Shown here piece by piece: positions 10,944 through 21,599 of a stretch of 64,000 nt of DNA. The stretch comes from Sipunculus nudus (lineage: Eukaryota > Annelida > Sipuncula > Golfingiida > Sipunculidae), in assembly GCA_026874595.1 (NCBI GenBank), contig CM049312.1, positions 76,853,429-76,917,428 on the forward strand, given 5' to 3'. Made by a program: the position numbers and the translations under genes. The notes beneath the pieces are model-generated. The model worked only from the letters and a program-made list of their open reading frames with translations, was not told the DNA's origin and did no database searches. Position 1 is the first letter of the stretch. Each line of letters begins with the position of its first letter.

Positions 10944-12699
10944 AAGGGACCCATGGGTCACGGCGCTCAGCTGAAGTTTGAAATTTTTGCAAATGCACAA
11001 TATGCAAAATATTCTATTGTAATGTTTTCATTTATATAAGCATATGAGAATCTAAGAGGAAGAGGGGCCCTCCTACTTGGTTATAGTAAAGTTCTAAATA
11101 TTTCACTTTCAAGGGAATAATGCATTTAAGTTAATATATAAGCCTATTTTTTTAGCATATCCACTTTTTCCATTAATAGTTTTTATCTGATTCATTTTTT
11201 TTTATTTACAAGTTTTATAAAATTGTAAAAAAAAACGAAAATATAAGTTAAAATATTAGAATTCTAAGTTGCAATTATTATATATGCAGAGTGTAGCTCA
11301 TATTGGGTCATATTATGCATACACATATATTTTATTATTTTTAAAACACAAATGTTTAAACTGAATTTAAAAGAAAATAATGCCACATCATGGCATCAAC
11401 AAGATTATTCCTTGAATCACTATTTAAAAGTTTTGCACAATGGAGTTTTCAGTACATGCTTAATTTTATTCACCGAAATAAAATAAAATATTCAGTAAAT
11501 TTGATAAAATAAAACATCTTTTCAAATAGAGTATACACACTGTTGATTGAAAGAGGGACAAACAATATCATTGTGCTAATTACTATCCCAGCTATAATTT
11601 ATTACTGGAATTAATAGTCAATTTCACACCTGGTGAAGGTTTTTACTCTTCTGAAGTAAGGAATTACTTATCTGATAAACATCCACACTTTCATAGCAAT
11701 ACACCACTTTGTGGACACAATGAAATGTGCACTTTAATCATTGTAACCCTGGTGGTACAATACAAAATCTAAACTGTAGCACAGCCAAGAATAAAAGAAA
11801 ATACAGAAAATTATAACATTCATCTGGTTAATGCACCATCTGGGGGGGGGGGGGGGCAGAGGGGAAGCCTGCTAGTAGTGGCAAAGCTAAGCCAAGGCAA
11901 GCTGCCTGGGGTTGGTAACATAATGCAAGTGAAGGCTGTGTTACTAGGTGGGCTAGATGTAAACAACACTTGACATGGTGTATGAAAACTTGAATAAAAG
12001 CTACTCTTTCCAATCAATTCTTTTGAAATTTCAGATTTTTAAAGATTAAATCCTTATGTATATATGCTGTGAAAATTAAATCAACAGTGCTTACAGGGAA
12101 AAAACGTGCCATTGCCAAATTTGGACAAAATTTAAGGTACTGATTTTTTATTTATGCTAATTACTTGAAAAGTTTGCAAAATTCAGATCTAATTTTGGGT
12201 AAACAATTGAATCTTGATTAAATAAAGTTATATTCCTGAAAAAAAGTCTCCAGTTTCAGCAATTCTCATGTTAGGTGATTAATATATTTCCTGATTTTTT
12301 AAAAATTGCATTATATTTGGGCCCAAAACTTCAAAATCATACCCAATACTGACCTAATTTTTGGTATGTTCATAGAAAATGTATGAAAGAATATTAATAC
12401 TAAATATGATCAAAAACAGATCAGTGGTTTTGATATAAGGCAGCCTTGAAGTGTAACAATGGCTTTTTAATGGCAAATGGAGGTTTTTCCTTAATATCTC
12501 GAAGGAATGAAGTCCTAATGACCCAATTTTCAGTATGGTAGGAGATTTTTGGGACATCTATTGGTACGCAAAATTTTGGATTCGTAGGTCCAACGGTTTT
12601 AAAACTGGCCTGTTAACGGAAAGACGGCTGGACAGCCGGACAGACGACGGACAAAGGACCACGACTACAGCTCAGCTGACTTATAGTCAGCTGAGCTAA
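10944..12699 (+). mobile_element. Family A element, copy A1 (inserted in a family C repeat)
   Basis: The left terminus is AAGGGACCCATGGGTCACGG followed by CGCTCAGCTGAAG; it holds the 12 bp perfect palindrome GACCCATGGGTC. The right terminus is AGCTCAGCTGACTTATAGTC followed by AGCTGAGCTAA, a near-perfect hairpin. Before it come AAAACTGGCCTGTTAACGGA and a GACGG/GACAG-rich stretch. The interior is AT-rich, includes a 15-G run at 11,842-11,856, and encodes no protein. The CTAA end after a hairpin is reminiscent of Helitron 3' ends (CTRR), but the left end is not TC and no target duplication is evident, so the class is open. Copies A2, A3 and A4 share ends and interior. Confidence 0.8.
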
Positions 12700-13060
12700 A
12701 AATAGCATTTTTGCAACTGTTGACATTTCAGCCTTTGAATGTATGCAAATAACCACCATTGGTCATGTTTTTTTCAACATGTGTATGCACCATGATTACC
12801 ATTGATGTTTATAGCTAGCTTGTAGATAAACTAACAAGTTACCTGCAGTTCATTAAGATCTACTAAGAGTACGACTGATCACATGTGTTCTAGATGTGGG
12901 AGGTTCTTCCGTGCCCAGACCAGCCTTACAAGTCATCTCTGGACACACACAACAAGATTAACTACAAAACCCTGATTGTCATGGTGATCTTTGCAAAGCA
13001 AATGATGAACATCACTGAGAGTAAGCCAGAAATCACAAAAATTATACAGTTAGGGCAGGT
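12700..13060 (+). repeat. Family C copy 2, right part (interrupted)
   Basis: The sequence resumes with 'TAGCATTTTTGCAACTGTTGACATTTCA' (in part), matching 'GCATTTTGCAACTAGTGACC' of other C copies. It continues through ATGCAAATAACCACC and AGCTTGTAGATAAAC, then is broken by a foreign segment at 12,841-13,015, and ends with GAGTAAGCCAGAAATCAC and a GGTGAATAAC-type end. Its two halves bracket A1, dating A1 as the younger insertion. Confidence 0.65.
12841..13015 (+). pseudogene. 5'-truncated non-LTR retrotransposon scrap with C2H2 zinc finger
   Basis: One forward frame from 12,841 to about 12,975 encodes a classic C2H2 finger at 12,886-12,948: C-x2-C, twelve residues including GRFFRAQTSL, then H-x3-H (residues CSRCGRFF...SHLWTH). 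A single finger of the 'C..CGR.FRA..GL.SHL..H' type is common at the C-terminus of non-LTR retrotransposon reverse transcriptases in marine invertebrates (family knowledge). The downstream GTCATGGTGATCTTTG resembles the short 3' UTR of such elements. The segment sits inside a family C copy and is absent from the equivalent point of other C copies, as expected for a short, 5'-truncated retrotransposed end. No reverse transcriptase core remains. Confidence 0.5.
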
Positions 13061-13419
13061 GAATAACTTAATATTATTTCTAACTCAAGTTTAAAATAAA
13101 AATTTTGGTTCTGGACTCAGAGAATTTCAGGTCTAATATATTTATCATAAAAGGAAACATAGAAAAGCGAATGCTGACATTAGGAAATTAAGTGTCATGT
13201 GACTGCAATTTTTTTCTGTTTCCTTCTCAAATATAATTTTAATGGGGGGGGATAAAATGGAAGCAGACTAGTAAGACGGAATAGCTGCAGGTTTCAGGCT
13301 GTCACATACATAAGAAAATATAAAACTAAAGGTCAAATAACCATGTGTTACAAAAGGATTTTTAGAGGGTTTATACACCTTAGGAATTCTCATCCTTCAT
13401 GAGAAAACCTATAAATTTC

Positions 13420-13700
13420 TTTAATTCCCCCTGGCATAAAGTGAATTTTCTTTCTTAGAGGGATACAGGAGAATTTCCATCCTTTCTTGGACAAATCAGT
13501 ATTCTTATTCTTCCTCAGACACGTGAGAATTCTCTTTATTCCGATGAGAAATGAGAATTCTCTTTCTTCCTGGGAAAATTTTCATTCTACCTGTAACAAA
13601 TGAGTATCCTTTTTCTTCATGTGATTGGTGAGAATTTTCTTAATTCCTAAGATAAGTCAGAATTCTTTGTCTTCCCAGGATCATACAGAATTATTTTCTT
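13420..13700. repeat. Diverged tandem repeat built on GAGAATTCT/TTCTTC
   Basis: Units of very roughly 40-60 bp repeat the idea 'GAGAATTCTCTTTNTTCC...GANAAATGAG', for example at 13,528, 13,552 and 13,631. GAATTCTC is nearly palindromic and recurs. Units differ substantially, so the array is old. Non-coding. Confidence 0.55.
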
Positions 13701-13846
13701 TCTAATACTAAATGTCTGTTATTAGTTCTTGGCTATCCCATTACTATGTTACAGAAAGACTTAGAAAAAAATATAAAAATGTAAAATCCATTGTCATATG
13801 TTTAGTCTTTATCCACATTCAATAATCAGTATAACTGAAATCAAAA

Positions 13847-13985
13847 AGTCTCGGTGTCATTTAAAATCAACTAGTCTCAGTGTCATTTCAAATCAACAAG
13901 TCTCAGTGTCTTTTAAAATCAACAAGTCTCAGTGTCTTTTAAAATCAACAAGTCTCACTGTCAACTGAAGTCAACAAGTCTGACC
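13847..13985. repeat. 26 bp minisatellite, about 5 copies
   Basis: The word AGTCTC starts at 13,847, 13,873, 13,899, 13,925 and 13,951, and AGTCTG at 13,977: an exact 26 bp period. The unit is AGTCTCAGTGTCTTTTAAAA plus TCAACA. The units are contiguous with no variable spacers. Confidence 0.9.
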
Positions 13986-15488
13986 ATTTGTAACTAAAAT
14001 CCAACACAGAGACTGAATATCATATAACCTAGGTAACCTAGCTGTGACCAATTTTTGCATGTTTATTTTGTAAATCTGGCAATGATTTTTTATTTTAATT
14101 TTTAAAACTTCCATTTACTCATGTCCATGCTGGGTATATAATATAATGAAACTGTCTGAGTGATGTATAATACATTTTATCCGGGTTAATTAATTGGTTT
14201 TTAATTAAATAATTGTAATATAATAATTAAAATTGAAATATTAATACAAACAAAGAACAAATTTATGTTAAATACGACCTTATGGAGAGAACATCAATTA
14301 TTCAACTTGATTCCATTTAGATACACATGTATATTAATGTAATTAATTATTCATGGTATTTTGCAATAATAAATATTCTAAAAAAATCAATGAACCCTTG
14401 TTTAATTTCTGAAAATTAAGTAAAATAAAATCTCTGTTGTGCAGTAAATGAATTTCTACTGTTAATTAGGGGATGAACAAATATCTGTACTGGTAGTCAA
14501 CAAGAAACATGCCCAGAAGGAAAAAAAGAGGTCTCATACAATAGATCATTTATACAATTTTTTTTTCCTGAAACTCTCAATTCTCATTATTTTAGAACAT
14601 TTTGCCAGAAATTCCTATGAAGCACTGTCTTGGACAGACTCCAGACCTGAATACCTCAAGCTGACCACGTAAATGATGATATTATCTATTTGCAAGGGCT
14701 CCATAATTATCAGTAAGCTGCTTGTCCAACTAGGGCAAGTAAAGTTCCAGAGAATGGTGGTAGGACAGCCCAAAAGGGGCTCCTATTTGCCTACCTGGGA
14801 AAGTGTAGGTTCAGCATAAACCCTTACACAAAGGCCTGAATCTTAACTCACTTTAAGTTAGCCATTTTCTTTCTTGGAGAAATTAAATCATTTTGTCATA
14901 CCTCTTTCTTAAGTTACCTGCATGTTTATCTGTGCAAATGCTAAAGAGAAAATTTTATTAACAAAATAACATTTGAACATGTTTATTGTTGCAAAATAAC
15001 CATGTTGAACACACTTTTTGTGATTGTGGCTGCCCTAACTGACTTTTGTGGGACAAGTAAAAATTCATGTAGGGCAAGTAAAACTATACAGATGTTACTT
15101 GCTCTACTGGGCAATTACTTTCAAAAGTTAATGGTAAGCCCTATATGCCATATGAAACTTCAATGAATGTGGTTCTGGATTGGACATTAGAATACTATAT
15201 ATTTCCTACATTTTAACATGAGAGTCATGTATTGTTTGAAGAATACTGTTTTTTTTTCTTCTTCTTCTTCAATGCATGGCCTATAGCTATAGGTGGCTCT
15301 GTGTATGAACTGAAGATGAAGAAAACCAAACAGAGAAGACCATGTGATAAGAATGATATGTTTTTTTATTAAACCTTTTGGAGTTTATAAGTTTACAAAT
15401 ATAAGTCAAAGAAAAATCCAATAGTTTCATCCTGCCTTTATGATACCAGGGTGAATCTCTTGGGTCACAAGTTCATATCATACTTTGG
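13986..15488. other. No gene seen
   Basis: AT-rich sequence. Near 14,700-15,130 there are repeated 'GGGCAAGTAAA' and 'ACTTGCTC' words suggesting a decayed interspersed repeat. A TTC run lies at 15,257-15,271. No exon recognised. Confidence 0.35.
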
Positions 15489-15556
15489 TGATCATGACTC
15501 TAGTAGGATCCAAACCTGGGACATGCAAGTCCACAGTTAACCACAAGGCCAGGGGT
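15489..15556 (-). repeat. tRNA-derived SINE head (minus)
   Basis: On the minus strand the sequence contains TGGCCTTGTGGTTAAC (A-box/D-arm like) and, ~30 nt later, CAGGTTTGGATCCTAC, which matches the B box GGTTCGANNCC closely. Spacing of A and B boxes fits a tRNA-like pol III promoter. It does not look like a functional tRNA. Confidence 0.5.
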
Positions 15557-15660
15557 CTGGTAGTACATCTTCCTTACATGCAGGCAGATGGCATCTGTCA
15601 ATACCTTATTTTAACTTCAAAACTTTACTTGACACTGAAATCAGGCCAGACTACTGTCAG

Positions 15661-15740
15661 CTGGTTGGTCCAGTGGACACAACATTAACCTCCTGCAATG
15701 AGAGTTGCAAAAGATCAAATCCCATATGCTGTCAGTTCCC
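15661..15740 (+). repeat. tRNA-derived SINE head (plus)
   Basis: Contains TGGTTGGTCCAGTGGACAC (A-box like TGGYNNAGTGG) and, ~35 nt downstream, AAAGATCAAATCCCATATG (B-box like). It lies ~100 bp from an oppositely oriented tRNA-like sequence, so the pair could come from one composite or two independent insertions. Confidence 0.45.
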
Positions 15741-16869
15741 CCTTTTGCATCACAAGGGCTTGGATCATCGTTGAGCCAGACAATGGCACATAGAGATTTA
15801 CTCAGTGGTGCGAAATTATTACAACTCTGTAAGAGAGTCTGATTTTTTCAAAAAGATGACCCGTTAATCTATTTTCTTTATCGTCCAACCTTGTACAGAC
15901 TAGCTCCTGTAGGGATAATTTCTGAGGCTGAAAAAAAATTATATATCAAACTCTTGTGGAGTTGGACTGAGCGTCGCCATGACAACTTCTAATGTATAGA
16001 CAAGATGGGTCTGAATGTAGTCTTTGAGATCATGTTTGGAATCTGAATCTGATAAGATATTCTATGTCAAAGGGTCAAGGTCATTAATATATCATGATAG
16101 ATAGTTTAACCTGAACATCAGTATTATAAAGAACACAAATTACATATTTAAGCAGGAGAGGAAAGTCACATTCTGACAAAAAATTGTATACCCTTCTGTT
16201 TATTGTCTGTCTATCTGAGTGTGGGATATCTCAAAAAGTTATTAATATATTTAAATCAAATCCCTAAAAAGGTGAAATGCTGAAAACATGGAGATATGCA
16301 AAGTTTCCCCTATTGTCATTTAAAAGAAGACTCGCTGATTTTTCCCTATATTTTCCTTTTATTAATTTTCAAAATTAAAATAAAGAATACCAAAGCATAT
16401 ATGAGGTTTAAAAACAGGATTATTAGAATGAAACACTTGCATGCCTATTAAAATAACAGAAGTATTAATAACATTAATTACTGAAACGTGGTTGACATTG
16501 CCTTAAACAAATCAATACAAAATAATTATATCTGCAAGAGACCAGCTTGTGACAACATGTCTAGTGCATCCAAAGGAGCAATGATAACAGCTTTATGCCT
16601 AGAGCCTTAAAGATGTGCCAATTCCTGGCCATACCCAGTTTTATTATGGCTGGTTGATCTTGCTGGCAAAGGACACCAACAACCCATCAGTCCATGAAAT
16701 TGAACCTTCTCAGAGTATCACATCATTAGATTAAGCAATGCTTCATCTGAGACAGGCTCAGCTCTAGTTTGAACTCTGAGCTCTGAGCAAAATAAATTTT
16801 GTTAAACAACCATCTGGCTGCCAAATACATGACCCATACACATCAATGATAAAATGCCAACCTTTGAGG
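15741..16869. other. No gene seen
   Basis: Non-coding AT-rich sequence; no feature supported. Confidence 0.35.
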
Positions 16870-17345
16870 TTAAAGGAGCCTATTCTGATATCTGAAGTCT
16901 ATTAAATAAAGATAATCCCTTGAACATTTGATAAACTTAGTCCAGAAGATGTTGATCAAACCACATACAGGCTGTTTGTTTTGTTTATATCCATGTATTC
17001 CTAACATGACGGGATGCCAAAAGAATCCAAACACATTCAACAAGGACATCTGGTACGTGTCAAGTCAGACTAACCAGAGTTTTGCAAAGGGCACTTTGCA
17101 ACTAGTGACCATTCAACATCCGGACAGAAGCAACCAACAACCTTATCAAGTTGTATGGTCTTCCTGTTTGTCAACATTGGCACATGTACTGTTTACAAAC
17201 AGCTTGTAGATAAACAAGCTCATACATCCGTCACAGAGGCATTATCAGAACTTTTTTACAACTAATGAATTTGTACCCAGAGTAAGTTAAAAATCACATA
17301 ACTTCTACATACAACTTAGGTGAATAGCTGGCTTTAAACAACAGG
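16870..17345 (+). repeat. Family C interspersed repeat, copy 3
   Basis: Uninterrupted copy useful as the reference. The order is GGAGCCTATTCTGATATCTG, AAGATAATCCCTTGAAC, TTTGTTTTGTTTATATCC, AATCCAAACACATTCAACAA, GTTTTGCAAAGGGCACTTTG, CAACTAGTGACC, AGCTTGTAGATAAACAAGC and AGTAAGTTAAAAATCACATA. The short open frame across it is not conserved in other copies. Confidence 0.65.
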
Positions 17346-19291
17346 CACAATCAAGAGATCACCAGTAATAACAATGAACATGTGACCCATGGGTAATGAT
17401 GCTCAGATTACAATTTCAGCTACATGTCTGTGTAAAGGAAAAGTACATAACCATGTATGCTAGAGTGTTTCATTACTCGGTGGCTCAATGGTTTTAAAGA
17501 AACAATGAGGACTATCTGCTGGAACTTTGTTACCAAACTGACTGTCATTAAATGGCCATTTTACATTTCACAGAACTGTAACTACAGCCATACTTTCATG
17601 AATAGGTATAGATTTAAAACTTTTAAGCACTGGCAATATCAGGTGATCAAGTTTAAGGTATCCACTGAGACCTCAATTGCTTAATCTAGAAATTTCAACC
17701 TGTAATGATGGAAAATCCAGGTGTAATGATGACACAAGGTAATGCATCACATGTAGCCTGATGGTATAAATACCTGCTGTGTACAGCTATATCATTCAAT
17801 AAGAGATAGGATGGCCATTGCAGTACAGTTTTGCTTATGACTGTCATCATGATTTATGTATGTCCCATCAGTCAACAGGAAATGCCCACTGAATTGTGTA
17901 TTCATGGCTTTGTAATTAGATGAATAAACACTACACACAAAGTCAAGGGGGACTGAGGTCTGTGAACATCTAAGCTTTCTCTCGAAGCATAATCTGGCCT
18001 TGGGCGATCAGAACACCGAGTGGAACATTGCTACATACAGACATTGGACTGAAGATGGGTTTAACATACTATTCTCATGCATGAAGCATACTTTATATAC
18101 ATGAAATAAAAATCTGCTCTCCATCTATGGGTACTTGAATGATACCGACTGTATATGCCTGCATGAGCCAATGTCCATAACCTTTATTTTAAGAGACTGC
18201 AATATTCATTTTGTGCATCCCATGAACTCCTTACTGGAAAATTAAATGAGGCAGGTATCACAATGGCTGATATGCCATCATTAAATGTCTTCCATCACAT
18301 GGCAGATCCAGGGTTTTGGGAAGGGTTACTGTTACACTGAATGACAAATATATGAGCAGCTCCTTGGCTGGGGGTGGGAGGGGGGGGGGAGTGTGGAGTT
18401 AGCCTAAAAAAATTGTCAGAAACACTGCAAAAAAGAATTTCTCAAAGTAGGAGGGGAAGGGGTTAAAACCCCCTACATCTCTATACTAGATACCTCCTCC
18501 CCCATCCCCACTAGATCCCCCCATGCATCTGAATGATATGAGAGAGAAACATAATCATTTTAACTGAGCACATTTACTGATTTAATCTATACCAGACAAC
18601 AAAACTGAGCCGTACGTTCTACATACCATTAACCCAACATCATAAACATCAACTTTTAGGGCAATCTGTATCATATTACAACATTAAAATTCTGCCCAAG
18701 GAACATTACATTTCATTGTAGATAAATACTGACTGTTGACCCAGGACAACTGGCTTTAACTTCTAAAACAACAATATACAGACGATGTGACAAGGTCACA
18801 CAACATACCACAAGGTCATCTGGTACATAATACTTGACTGGCATGCTCCTTTTACAGGCTTTTAGAGGTGTTACCCACACAAAATAGCTACATAATTGGT
18901 GAAAATGTCACTAAAAGAGCTAGTTGTCCCCAGAGTAATAAACTGAGACGGTCTGGTATGTGTAGAAGGTGACTGTTAGTTAGTGTTCTAAGATTCAGCA
19001 GAGATTCTGGGGATGAAAGTAACTGGCTAACATGGTATGAACTGAAAAGAAAAATCAACCTTTTCTTTCAAAGGTCACCATATTTCTCAGCCATTAACTT
19101 AATTAAAACTTTGAATTATATTTTAATATTATTTGGTGGGTTGGTCAAATACACCTGCATTAACTATTTCCCACTTAGTTTTGTTTGTCAAATTGTTTGT
19201 ATTTTCTTTTCAAAAGTTAACATAAATCTGTCCTTTAACTTCCCCCTGTGCAATAAACAGGGACTGATCAATGGAAATGTTGCGTCGATCA
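17346..19291. other. No gene seen; G-rich spot
   Basis: Non-coding. A G-rich patch at 18,371-18,391 and a C-rich, TCC-repeating patch at 18,468-18,522 break the AT-rich background. No exon recognised. Confidence 0.35.
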
Positions 19292-19380
19292 CATAACTGT
19301 TTCTTTTACCACACATAACTGATTTATTTAACACACATAACTGAATTATTTACCACACATAACTTATTTATTTACCACAT
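19292..19380. repeat. 22 bp tandem repeat, 4 copies
   Basis: CATAACT starts at 19,292, 19,314, 19,336 and 19,358, an exact 22 bp period. The unit is CATAACTGATTTATTTACCA plus CA. Copies differ at a few positions. Non-coding. Confidence 0.9.
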
Positions 19381-19991
19381 GTTTCTTTGGCATCCATTTT
19401 TACATAAAGAGCAACACTGTGTCCTCATTCAGTATATCATTCATGTGAGTGAGTGTGTGACCAAAGCTGGCTTTGTTAGTCAAAACCAAAGTAACTGACC
19501 CTTAAAGACCATTATTTAAGTGACGAGCTTGAAATAAAAATTTCCTGGGAAGCTGATTTGATTGATAGGTATGACCTCTGACCTACTCTCCTATTAGCTG
19601 ATATTAATATTAACATGCATTGATATCCCTTGGGCAATGCATCCATTGGTTGACCTCATGTTATGGATGTCAAGAAACTTCATAAAAACACACACACTTT
19701 AGATACAATCAGGCCTTTTATCAAATTGATCTACATTGAATCCTCCATGATTCATGCATTTAAAATTTTTATCAACATCTTATTTCTCTAAAAGCCTAAA
19801 AAGGGCACTCTTTTGAGCATAATATCCAGTATAAGACTACCATTTCCTTTAAAAAATTAAGTTAATATCACATGCTATCTACCAAAAACATAAAGGTTAA
19901 TTTATATTATCTTTCATTTGATCCAATGAAGACAGAAACATATTTAGAATATGTAGCCAGACCAAAGCATCAGTTAATGCAACACCAAGAC
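19381..19991. other. No gene seen
   Basis: Non-coding AT-rich sequence immediately left of the A2 element. Confidence 0.35.
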
Positions 19992-21599
19992 AAGGGACCC
20001 ATTGGTCACGGTGCTCAGTTGAAGTTTGAAACTTTAGCAAATCCAAAATATGCTGATTTGTATTGTAATCTTTTTCATATAAAATGGCATAAGAGAAGCT
20101 AAGAGGAAATGGCCCTCCTACTCGGTTATAGTAAAGTTCTAAATATAAAATTGCAAAACTAATACTCTGACAAGACGGTCATGAAGAAAAACAGTAGAGT
20201 TTTGAGATACTGTGATGCATATGAAAAATTTACAGATGGACAGGCAAGTGGACAGAATGGACTAATACCTTATTTCACTTTCAGGGGAATTATGCATTTA
20301 AGTTTATATTGAACCCTATTTTTTTAGCATATCCACTTTTTCCATTAATAGTTTTTATCAGATTCATTTTTTTCATTTACAAGTTTTATAAATATGTAAT
20401 AAAAAAATCTGAAAATATATTTTTAAAGTATCAGAATTGTAAGTTTAATTGCATTACTATTTATCAAGAGTTTAGCTCAAATCAGGTCATATTTAGTATA
20501 CACATATATTTTATTATTTTTAATTCACAAATGTTTAAACTGAATTAAAAAGAAAATAATGCAATAACATGACATCTTTAAGATTATTCCTTGAATCACA
20601 ATTGAAAAGTTTTGTACACTGGAGTTTTCAGTACATGCTTAATTTTATTCACTGAAATAAAAGATTCAGTAATTTTGATAAAATAAAAACATCTTTTCAA
20701 TTAAAGGTGCACTTTAATCATTGTAACCCTGATGGCACAATACATAATCTAAAATGTAGCAAAAGCCTAGAATAAGAATGAATCAAATACAGAAAGTTAT
20801 AACATTCATCTAGTTTATGCACCATCAGGGGGCATAACACAGGTTGAGACTTTACTAGATGGGCTTGATGTAAACAACACTTGACATGGTGTATGAAAAC
20901 TTGAATAAAAGCTACTTTTTCAATCAGTTCCTTTGAAATTTCAGATTTCAAAAGATTGAATCCTTATGTATTTATGCCATGAAAAATTAATCAACAGTGC
21001 TTACAGGATAAAAAACGTGCCATGCTTTATTTAGACAAATTTAAGGTATTGATTTTTTATTAATGCTTATAACTTAAAAAATTTGCAAAATTCAGATCTA
21101 ATTTTTTATATACAATTGAATCTTGATTAAATAAAGTTATATCCCTGAAAAAAGTCTCTAGCTTCAGCAATTCTCATGTTAAGTGAGTAAATATATTTCC
21201 TAATTGTTTTAAAAGTGCATTATGTTTGGGCCCATAACTTAAAGAAATTGAGAAATACTGACCTAATTTTTAGTATGTACATAGAAAATGTATGAAAGAA
21301 TATGCATATTAAATATGATCAAAAACAGATCAGTGGTTTTGAAATTAGGCTATCTTGAATTATAACAATGGGTTTTTTAATGGAAAACAGAGGTTTTTCC
21401 TTAATATTTTAAAGGAACGAAGTCCTTGTGACCCAACTTTTTGCATGGTAGGAGATTTTGGGGGCGTCTAACTGTATGCAAAATTTTGGATTCGTCGGTC
21501 CAACAGTTTTAAAACGTGCCCTGTTAACAGAAAGATGGAGGGACAGATGGACGATGGCCAAAGGACCATGACTTTAGCTCAGATAGTCAGCTGAGCTAA
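19992..21599 (+). mobile_element. Family A element, copy A2
   Basis: Starts CAAGGGACCCATTGGTCACGG, where the palindrome has one changed base, then TGCTCAGTTGAAG. Ends TTTAGCTCAGATAGTCAGCT then GAGCTAA, with part of the terminal hairpin loop missing. The interior follows A1: GCATAAGAGAAGCTAAGAGG, GGGGAATTATGCATTTAAG, ATTGTAACCCTGATGGCACA and ACCCAACTTTTTGCATGG. It lacks the long G run of A1 (the site reads CATCAGGGGGCATAAC). No protein encoded. Confidence 0.8.

Noticed and set aside
10944-12699. Firm classification of family A as Helitron
   Set aside because: The 3' hairpin and CTAA fit, but the left end lacks TC, the hairpin overlaps the CTAA instead of lying ~10 bp before it, and no Rep/helicase sequence is present. 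Kept as a hypothesis only.
13847-13985. CRISPR-like regular repeats
   Set aside because: The 26 bp units are head-to-tail with no variable spacers, in a eukaryotic intron-like setting: a minisatellite.
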